NCBI GenBank assembly: GCA_029881175.1
Contig: JAOUNC010000207.1
Coordinates: 1-5,621, forward strand
DNA: 5,621 bases
DNA from: Nitrospirota bacterium
GTDB lineage: Bacteria; Nitrospirota; Nitrospiria; Nitrospirales; UBA8639
Direction: 5' to 3'
This document shows positions 1 through 5,621 of this stretch, piece by piece. Every line of letters begins with the position of its first letter. Within the stretch, counting starts at the first letter, position 1. Under the pieces are notes generated by a model. It was not told the origin of the DNA and made no database searches. It worked only from the letters and a program-made list of their open reading frames with translations. Both the position numbers and the translations under genes were made by a program.

Positions 1-471
1 TTGTTCTATTCTGGAATTCGACCGGCGATTAACGTGGGTTTGTCGGTCTCCCGCGTTGGTGGTTCGGCCCAGATTAAAACCATGAAACAAGTCGCGGGGA
101 CGCTCAGACTTGATTTGGCCCAATACCGGGAAATGGCGGCCTTTTCACAATTTGGGAGTGAATTAGATAAAGCTACGCAAGCCCAATTGGCTCGGGGTGT
201 TCGCATGGTGGAATTGCTCAAGCAAGATCAATATAAACCGATGCCCGTTGCGGATCAGGTAGTATCCATTTTCGCCGGAGTCAACGGCTTTATTGATAAT
301 GTGCCGGTGAATAAAATCCGTGAATTCGAACACGATCTTCATGCCTTCATTAAAGAGAAGCATGCGGCTATTCGGGACGAGGTCAAAACCAAAAAGAAGA
401 TCGATGACGAATTCGGTGCCCAACTTAAGCAAATCATCACTGAGTTTAAAAAATCTAAAGGCTACGAATAA
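1..471 (+). CDS. atpA: F1 ATP synthase alpha subunit, C-terminal part (5' end cut by window edge)
   Basis: This is the last 156 codons of the alpha subunit, the mainly non-catalytic nucleotide-binding subunit of the F1 hexamer. The reading frame is open at base 1 and the gene plainly starts upstream: bacterial alpha subunits run to about 500 to 510 residues, so roughly 350 are missing. The visible part begins just before the [17 protein letters not shown] segment. Arg18 of the fragment (bases 52-54), in SVSRVGG, aligns with the arginine finger (Arg376 in E. coli) that reaches into the catalytic site on beta. The conserved [12 protein letters not shown] stretch and the C-terminal helical domain follow, ending in a Lys-rich tail and TAA. 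The first TTG is simply an internal Leu codon, not a start. atpG begins 21 bases after the stop. Identity is certain from the motifs and from the atpG-atpD-atpC genes behind it. No frameshift or unusual residue is seen. Confidence 0.97.
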   Translation: MFYSGIRPAINVGLSVSRVGGSAQIKTMKQVAGTLRLDLAQYREMAAFSQFGSELDKATQAQLARGVRMVELLKQDQYKPMPVADQVVSIFAGVNGFIDNVPVNKIREFEHDLHAFIKEKHAAIRDEVKTKKKIDDEFGAQLKQIITEFKKSKGYE

Positions 472-492
472 GCTCGAGAAATTTCTTAACGT

Positions 493-1359
493 ATGGCAAG
501 CCTTCAAAGTCTTCGACGGAAAATTGCTTCCGTCAAAAATACTCAGAAAATTACCAAAGCCATGAAAATGGTGGCGGCCGCGAAACTCAAGCGCGCCCAG
601 GAACGCATTCTGGCGGCCCGGCCCTATTCGCATCAATTACGTGAGGTCATGGGTAATTTAAGCCGGCGCGTGAATCGTGCCTCACATCCTCTCTTGAGTT
701 TACGTGATGGGAAATCGCTAGAACTGTTGGTGGTGACGAGTGATCGCGGACTGTGTGGGGCCTTTAATACGAATATCCTTCGCCGAGCTGTGGAATTTTT
801 AGAAGAACAGCGTCGACAAGGTAAGCAGGTATCTGTGAGCCTCACAGGCCGAAAGTCTATTGATTTTTTTAAGCGGCGTGATTGGCCCATTCGACAAGAA
901 TGGCCTGGGGTGTTTGATCGGCTCAGTTTTGAGCACGCCTTGGACATTGGCCAAAATATTGTTTCCCAATATCATGAAGGTACATTTGATCACCTTTATG
1001 TGGTCTACAATGAATTCAAATCGGCTATGCAGCAAGAAGTGATTGTGGAGAAATTGCTGCCGATTGAATCCCTTTATGTCAGTGAGAGTCCCTCAATGGG
1101 AGGCGGTTACCTTTATGAACCGGATGAAGGTGAATTGCTAGAGACGCTACTGCCCAAGCATTTTGAAATCCAAACGTACCGGGTTCTGTTGGAATCAGCC
1201 GCTGCGGAACAGGCGGCACGGATGACGGCCATGGACGGAGCTACACGGAATGCTGGTGAATTAATCAAAAAAGTCACCCTGTTTTATAACAAGACTCGGC
1301 AGGCAGCCATTACCAAAGAATTGATGGATATTGTCGGAGGCGCTGAGGCCCTCAAATAA
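493..1359 (+). CDS. atpG: F1 ATP synthase gamma subunit
   Basis: The gamma subunit is the central rotor shaft: its coiled coil turns inside the alpha3beta3 hexamer and couples proton flow in Fo to catalysis. The 288-residue product matches the usual bacterial length (287 in E. coli). The N-terminal helix carries the family signature around LRRKIASVKNTQKITKAM (residues 7-24). The Rossmann-like middle domain contains VTSDRGLCGAFN (81-92). The C-terminal helix ends with ITKELMDIVGGAEAL (273-287), the region that docks with beta. The ATG at 493 places the signature at the expected distance from the start. The upstream Shine-Dalgarno match is poor, only a GAG about 14 bases away, so translation may depend on ribosomes finishing atpA 21 bases before. 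It is followed by a 66-base gap and atpD. All expected landmarks are present and nothing is truncated. Confidence 0.98.
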   Translation: MASLQSLRRKIASVKNTQKITKAMKMVAAAKLKRAQERILAARPYSHQLREVMGNLSRRVNRASHPLLSLRDGKSLELLVVTSDRGLCGAFNTNILRRAVEFLEEQRRQGKQVSVSLTGRKSIDFFKRRDWPIRQEWPGVFDRLSFEHALDIGQNIVSQYHEGTFDHLYVVYNEFKSAMQQEVIVEKLLPIESLYVSESPSMGGGYLYEPDEGELLETLLPKHFEIQTYRVLLESAAAEQAARMTAMDGATRNAGELIKKVTLFYNKTRQAAITKELMDIVGGAEALK

Positions 1360-2861
<1,502 letters not shown>

Positions 2862-2862
<1 letters not shown>

Positions 2863-3317
2863 TGGCTTCTTCTGCGACTACAGTGTCACCAGGCAAGATC
2901 CTTCTCGAAGTGGTGACGCCCGATCATCGTCTATTAAGTCAGGAAGTCGATTATGTCTTGGCACCAGGCAATGAAGGCGATTTTGGCGTCCTTCCCGGAC
3001 ATTGTCATTTTCTCACAACCTTGCGTATTGGCGAACTGCAGTATCGAGTGGGTGAGCATACGGAGTTTATGTCCGTACTATGGGGATTTGCCGAAGTCAC
3101 GCCAACCAAAGTAACGATCCTCGCCGAGATTGCCGAAAAAGCGGAAGATATTAATGTGGATCGTGCGACAGAAGCCGTTAAAAAAGCAGAAGAACGACTG
3201 GAACGAGGTGGTTTACCTTCGGAAGTTGAAGAAGCCCGCGTGAGCTTAGAAAAGGCGCGTCTCCGGAAAAAAATCGCCGACCGTCACCGCCAACAAGGCG
3301 GATCAAGACTTTCCTAG
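2862..3317 (+). CDS. atpC: F1 ATP synthase epsilon subunit
   Basis: Epsilon joins gamma to the c-ring and can inhibit ATP hydrolysis by extending its C-terminal helices into F1. The 151-residue product is slightly longer than E. coli's (139), mostly through about 10 extra N-terminal residues. The beta-sandwich domain spans about residues 12-95 and includes the hallmark PGNEGDFGVLPGH (35-47). Two charged helices follow (about 99-116 and 120-142), ending in a strongly basic tail suited to contact the acidic DELSEDD loop of beta. The segment equivalent to the (I/L)DxxRA ATP-binding motif reads INVDRA (97-102), with Asn98 in the usual Asp position. The ATG overlaps the atpD stop by one base, with a weak AAGG 4 bases upstream, so coupled translation is likely. 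The full set of helices suggests the inhibitory domain is retained. Confidence 0.96.
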
Positions 3318-3351
3318 TCTCTCAATACGTACCTTACCCCCTCTGCCCTCC

Positions 3352-4320
3352 ATGCCGCACGTTGAAACGCGGACGGAAATTATTGTTACCGCTGGGGAAT
3401 CCCCCAAACGGCTTGATCATTTTCTCGCCAATCGTGACCCCTACTATTCTCGAACCGCTCTGCAACGTTTAATCGAAGACGGTCATATCACCATTGCTGG
3501 CCAGGTGGTCAAGCCCAGTCACAAGGTGAAACCCGGCGACCAAATTCTGTTGGTGGTCCCTCGCCCAGAGCCGATTGATATAAGTCCCGAACCCATTCCC
3601 CTTCACATACTTTATGAAGATGAAGTGCTTCTCGTCATCAATAAACCCGCAGGCCTGGTTGTTCATCCAGCCCCTGGCCATTGGACGGGGACGATGGTCA
3701 ATGCCTTGCTGTATCACATGCAACGTGGAGAAGGACATCTCTCATCGATAGGGGGGCGAGAGCGGCCAGGGCTGGTTCATCGATTAGATAAGGAGACCAC
3801 TGGTGTGTTAGTGGTGGCTAAGACGGATCATGCGCATCGGCATTTATCTGCGCAATTTAAAGAACATACTATTAACCGTCTCTATGAAGCCTTGATATGG
3901 GGAGCGCCAAAGTCGGGGGAAGGCCGTATTGAATTAGCTATTGGACGAGATACGAAAGACCGAAAAACTTTTTCCGCACGAACGACACGACCGAAAGAAT
4001 CGTTAACCAGCTATAAAATTCTCGAACGATTTGGGAAACTGGCTGCTTATGTCGCCTTAACACCAGGAACAGGCCGAACTCATCAATTGCGTGTGCACCT
4101 GAAGGCAATTGACTGTCCAATTTTAGGTGACCAAACGTATGGCGGAAAAAAGGTAATGGAAATTGGGGGCTTCAGCGTTCCTCGTGTGATGCTCCATGCT
4201 AAAGTCTTAGGTTTTGTTCATCCTCTTACCGGAGAATCGATGATATTTTCGGCGCCTCTCCCAGAAGACATGGAAACGGTTCGTCGGGAGTTAACAAATC
4301 AAGGTGCCCTCCCGTCTTGA
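3352..4320 (+). CDS. rluD: 23S rRNA pseudouridine synthase, RluA family, RluD-like
   Basis: This enzyme isomerises uridine to pseudouridine in RNA. RluD itself modifies helix 69 of 23S rRNA (positions 1911, 1915 and 1917 in E. coli) and is needed for normal ribosome assembly. The 322-residue length fits RluD (326 in E. coli). An N-terminal S4 RNA-binding domain occupies about residues 18-75 (RLDHFLANRDPYYSRTALQR region). The catalytic domain shows INKPAGLVVHPA (96-107), the catalytic Asp146 in HRLDKETTG (143-151), RLYEALIWG (176-184), GRTHQLRVHL (241-250) and a C-terminal LHAKVLGFVHPLTGE. The S4 domain and length favour RluD or RluC over RluA; RluD is the best guess, but the target nucleotide cannot be read from sequence. 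The gene lies 34 bases after atpC in the same direction and is probably cotranscribed. No Shine-Dalgarno is visible: the 20 bases before the ATG are almost all pyrimidines. Confidence 0.93.
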   Translation: MPHVETRTEIIVTAGESPKRLDHFLANRDPYYSRTALQRLIEDGHITIAGQVVKPSHKVKPGDQILLVVPRPEPIDISPEPIPLHILYEDEVLLVINKPAGLVVHPAPGHWTGTMVNALLYHMQRGEGHLSSIGGRERPGLVHRLDKETTGVLVVAKTDHAHRHLSAQFKEHTINRLYEALIWGAPKSGEGRIELAIGRDTKDRKTFSARTTRPKESLTSYKILERFGKLAAYVALTPGTGRTHQLRVHLKAIDCPILGDQTYGGKKVMEIGGFSVPRVMLHAKVLGFVHPLTGESMIFSAPLPEDMETVRRELTNQGALPS

Positions 4321-4354
4321 CAGGCAACCCTATGTTTGGACTAGATTCAGACCG

Positions 4355-4795
4355 ATGAGCAAGCAGGAACCCCTTCAGCCCGGACAAGTGGTCGATACGT
4401 TAGGTGAGTTGATTTCGAGTTTGGCCGCCTTTGCCGCCAAAGTCCCTGCCGCGTCAAGAATGATTTTGCCTGGAGGAGTAAGACCTGCTGAAGAAGCGGT
4501 CGAAGTGTATGAGGATATCGTCTACCGTTTTCGTGACCGGGCTGGAACCACGTACAAACCTCTCCCGCCTTTGTTTGTGAAATCGCTAGAAGCATTTGAG
4601 GCGGGAAAAGTGTTTGACGCCGTGCCGCCCCTTTTGCAATCCATCGAACTGCTTGTCGATCTTCACAATCAAGAAACGATCAAGTTTAATCCTGAGCAAC
4701 AACAACGCATGCGGGAATATCATCGCCGGTTGGAAAAAATTGTCCCGGAAGTCAAGCAATCCGAGGTGGATCTTCCTGCTCCCGATTCCTATTAG
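4355..4795 (+). CDS. Conserved-looking hypothetical protein, last gene of the atp-rluD unit
   Basis: I do not recognise this 146-residue protein. It appears soluble: there is no signal peptide or membrane segment, and the composition suggests mostly helices. Visible pieces are a helix at about 11-30, a Gly/Pro turn MILPGGVRP (36-44), an acidic helix around EEAVEVYEDIVYRFRDR (46-62), a PLPPLF proline turn (69-74), a helix with LLQSIELLVDLHNQE (93-107), then a Gln/Arg-rich helix and an acidic, Pro-containing tail. A GTG at 4304 in the same frame would add 17 residues and overlap rluD. I prefer ATG 4355 because the extra N-terminus (RLDRQPYVWTRFRP) looks unstructured and is unlike the rest. Neither start has a strong Shine-Dalgarno. 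It follows rluD by 34 bases on the same strand, with codon usage like its neighbours, so it is probably a real, cotranscribed gene. Position alone does not reveal a role in ATP synthase or ribosome work. Confidence 0.75.
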   Translation: MSKQEPLQPGQVVDTLGELISSLAAFAAKVPAASRMILPGGVRPAEEAVEVYEDIVYRFRDRAGTTYKPLPPLFVKSLEAFEAGKVFDAVPPLLQSIELLVDLHNQETIKFNPEQQQRMREYHRRLEKIVPEVKQSEVDLPAPDSY

Positions 4796-4804
4796 CTCCT
4801 TATT

Positions 4805-4822
4805 TTTTCTTCGTGAAGAAAA
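4805..4822. terminator. A/T-rich hairpin between the convergent genes, possible weak terminator
   Basis: Seven base pairs (TTTTCTT with AAGAAAA) enclose a CGTG loop, 10 bases after the stop of the hypothetical gene. The stem has only one G-C pair, and the T-run lies on its 5' side rather than after it, so it is not a canonical intrinsic terminator in either direction. Its place between two converging genes is the main reason to list it. No better terminator is visible in 4796-4886. Confidence 0.25.
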
Positions 4823-4886
4823 TGCACGGGTAAGATTGAGGCAAACCCAAAAATAGAAACCTGGTGAGCTAACGGTTAAGTGGTCG

Positions 4887-5198
4887 TCAGTTCCACATGG
4901 CCGGTGGAAATTGTTGAAGCGAAGTCCGGAGAATGAGTTGATTCCCGGTTGAGAAGGGAGGCTGGATAACTTTCCATGTACAACCGTTTTCCTGCAAGCC
5001 TTGCCCGATAAGGGTGAGTTGATGGGATCCTTGGTCATCTATAAGAGAGACGTGGCTGAGGTTACAAAGAAAAGTCTTGAATCCTAGATGGTGTGATCGA
5101 AACACGATTAAGCCCAATTCTTTTGCGACCTTTTTATAAAAGGGTCCTTTCACATAAAACATGATCGTATCTGGAGACAATTGTTCGGTCTGAATCAT
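4887..5198 (-). CDS. Small STAS-domain-like protein (anti-sigma-factor-antagonist type fold)
   Basis: The 103-residue product has the length and pattern of a stand-alone STAS domain, the fold of SpoIIAA/RsbV-type antagonists that bind partner kinases or anti-sigma factors. An early strand ends in a Gly (IMFYVKGPF, 12-20). A helix covers about 21-37. The core strand and turn are FLCNLSHVSLIDDQG (43-57), which lines up with the family pattern of a hydrophobic strand followed by Asp-Ser-Ser-Gly. Helix HQLTLIGQGLQENG (59-72), strand TWKVIQPP (74-81) and a last helix (LILRTSLQQ) follow. Asp55 stands where the phosphorylated Ser of SpoIIAA (Ser58) would be, and Gln56 replaces the next Ser. The ATG at 5198 is supported by GGGGAG 7 bases upstream. 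No kinase, phosphatase or sigma factor gene is adjacent. The coding call is firm; the STAS assignment is pattern-based and could be a distant relative only. Confidence 0.68.
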   Translation of the reverse strand: MIQTEQLSPDTIMFYVKGPFYKKVAKELGLIVFRSHHLGFKTFLCNLSHVSLIDDQGSHQLTLIGQGLQENGCTWKVIQPPFSTGNQLILRTSLQQFPPAMWN

Positions 5199-5205
5199 TC
5201 AAATT

Positions 5206-5211
5206 CTCCCC
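5206..5211 (-). promoter_or_regulatory. Shine-Dalgarno site of the STAS-like gene
   Basis: GGGGAG on the - strand sits 7 bases before the ATG, the best ribosome-binding site in the window; it fixes the start. Three of its G residues also lie in the 3' arm of a short hairpin, CCCAT-TTC-ATGGG on the - strand (5221 to 5209), so access could depend on whether this stem opens. An upstream ATG inside that stem reaches a stop after four codons and is not a rival start. Confidence 0.7.
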
Positions 5212-5265
5212 ATGAAATGGGTATGGTTGTCTGGGTTAAACAGAGAGTAAACCTCAAAACAAGAG

Positions 5266-5274
5266 ATTGTACCA
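5266..5274 (-). promoter_or_regulatory. Candidate extended -10 promoter for the STAS-like gene
   Basis: On the - strand TGGTACAAT reads as an extended -10 element: TG, one base, then TACAAT, which matches TATAAT in five of six positions. No good -35 hexamer lies 16 to 19 bases upstream, which is tolerated when the TG extension is present. Transcription would begin near 5259 and give a leader of about 60 bases. This is a motif match only. Confidence 0.4.
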
Positions 5275-5340
5275 TTCCTCAGATGGGGGGCTAACTTCTC
5301 GCCAAGGTGTATAAACCTAAAAGCGGCAATTGGCAGGTTC

Positions 5341-5458
5341 GGAACCCTTCGACACGCCCACTCCGCAGGCTGCTCAGGGCGAAAGGACCCTTCTACATTT
5401 GGGTGAATCCGTCAAAAACCGTTCGTGCTGAACTTGTCGAAGCATGGGCGGTGGTTCC
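5341..5458. repeat. Pair of inverted REP-like palindromic repeats (BIME-like)
   Basis: Two related palindromic units face each other. The right unit (5422-5445) contains TTCGTGCTGAACTTGTCGAAG. The left unit (5345-5383), read on the - strand, starts TTCGCCCTGAGC and ends TGTCGAAGGG, with a longer middle of about 17 bases. Shared arms are CTTCGACA (5347-5354) opposite TGTCGAAG (5435-5442), CGCCCA (5355-5360) opposite TGGGCG (5445-5450), and GGAACC (5341-5346) opposite GGTTCC (5453-5458). The left unit also folds on itself, with TTCG (5348-5351) against CGAA (5380-5383) and a CGCCC/GGGCG match. About 38 bases separate the units. Such paired intergenic palindromes are typical of REP/BIME elements, which are often mobilised by RAYT transposases encoded elsewhere. 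They lie between genes with no transposase here. Possible roles such as transcript end or mRNA stabilisation are inference. Confidence 0.7.
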
Positions 5459-5564
5459 CCACAGCAACTTCCGTTTTTTAGGATAAACCAGGGGGATTCA
5501 TTGAAGAGCGAGCTCCAGTGAACAGAAAATAGGAGAATCTTTCATCTCTTTCAATCCTTCAAAG

Positions 5565-5594
5565 TTGACGGGTCTCCTGATGGACCGGTATAAC
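5565..5594 (+). promoter_or_regulatory. Sigma70-type promoter reading rightward out of the window
   Basis: TTGACG (5565-5570) and TATAAC (5589-5594) each match their consensus hexamer in five of six positions and are separated by 18 bases. The expected start is about 5601. The spacer contains GGTC..GACC (5571-5574 and 5583-5586), a short inverted repeat that could be an operator or chance. Immediately downstream CTTTTCC occurs twice, at 5603 and 5615. The gene it would serve lies beyond the window. Confidence 0.5.
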
Positions 5595-5621
5595 GTGAGC
5601 TACTTTTCCGATAGCTTTTCC

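Larger units (their letters stand above)
5199..5621. other. Non-coding stretch: STAS leader, REP-like pair and outward promoter
   Basis: I find no convincing protein-coding frame, tRNA or rRNA in these 423 bases. From left to right they hold the leader and possible promoter of the - strand gene; a modest nested hairpin (GCCAA at 5301 with TTGGC at 5330, enclosing AGGT/ACCT); the REP-like inverted pair; about 100 bases with no recognised feature; and a rightward promoter at the edge. A gene reading right probably starts just outside the window. Confidence 0.6.

Noticed and set aside
163..636. Long open frame of 157 codons on the - strand across atpA/atpG
   Set aside because: It is antisense to two certain genes, has no family resemblance, and is a shadow of their codon bias.
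4317..4346. TTGACA at the end of rluD as the -35 of an internal promoter for the unknown gene
   Set aside because: The hexamer is perfect, but no acceptable -10 lies 16 to 19 bases downstream (ACTAGATT region), and the bases also encode the rluD stop.
4891..4909. Hairpin TTCCAC-ATGGCCG-GTGGAA as a terminator
   Set aside because: The 6-base-pair stem lies within the last codons of the - strand STAS-like gene and has no T-run after it in either direction.
4955..4974. GAGGCTGGATAACTTT resembles the 3' end of 16S rRNA (GGCTGGATCACCTCC)
   Set aside because: The match is short, lacks the anti-Shine-Dalgarno core, and sits inside a well-supported coding frame; coincidence.
4586..5038. 150-codon - strand frame covering the end of the unknown gene and part of the STAS-like gene
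   Set aside because: It overlaps two better-supported genes in other frames, and its product is low-information with no recognisable domain.
5531..5545. AGGAG followed by a possible start near 5544
   Set aside because: The codon at the right spacing is ATC, with no open frame of useful length behind it.

Overview
The first 4.8 kb is the distal end of a bacterial F-type ATP synthase operon. All genes are on the + strand, in the classical order: the 3' end of atpA (alpha), complete atpG (gamma), atpD (beta) and atpC (epsilon). An rluD-like 23S rRNA pseudouridine synthase gene and a small uncharacterised gene follow. The four ATP synthase products belong to the F1 catalytic sector. Alpha and beta form the nucleotide-binding hexamer, gamma is the rotor shaft, and epsilon is the coupling and inhibitory subunit. 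Genes for the membrane Fo sector and delta would lie elsewhere, presumably upstream for at least some of them. Spacing is tight: atpD and atpC share one base (TAATG), and the other gaps from atpA to the small gene are about 20 to 70 bases. No strong promoter or terminator is visible inside, so one transcription unit is likely.

The last 0.8 kb is different. A small gene on the - strand (5198 to 4887) converges on the operon. Its product has the shape of a single-domain STAS (anti-sigma-factor-antagonist-like) protein, but Asp-Asp-Gln-Gly stands where the regulatory serine motif normally lies. It has a good Shine-Dalgarno site, partly inside a small hairpin, and a candidate extended -10 promoter. 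From 5199 to the end (about 420 bases) I see no protein gene. This stretch holds the STAS gene leader, a pair of inverted REP-like palindromic repeats (about 5341 to 5458), and near the right edge a good sigma70-type promoter pointing out of the window to the right.

Organism: a bacterium with base composition near 50% GC by eye. The REP-like core (TTCG..CTGA.C..TGTCGAAG) resembles dispersed palindromes I associate with environmental genomes such as Nitrospira and relatives. A Nitrospirota-like source is therefore a guess that the protein sequences neither prove nor exclude.

Most of the window is ordinary housekeeping DNA, and I see no convincing new multi-gene system. The items most worth a second look are the STAS-like protein with a substituted phospho-site, the REP-like pair, the unknown gene attached to the atp-rluD operon, and an Asn in the epsilon ATP-binding motif.
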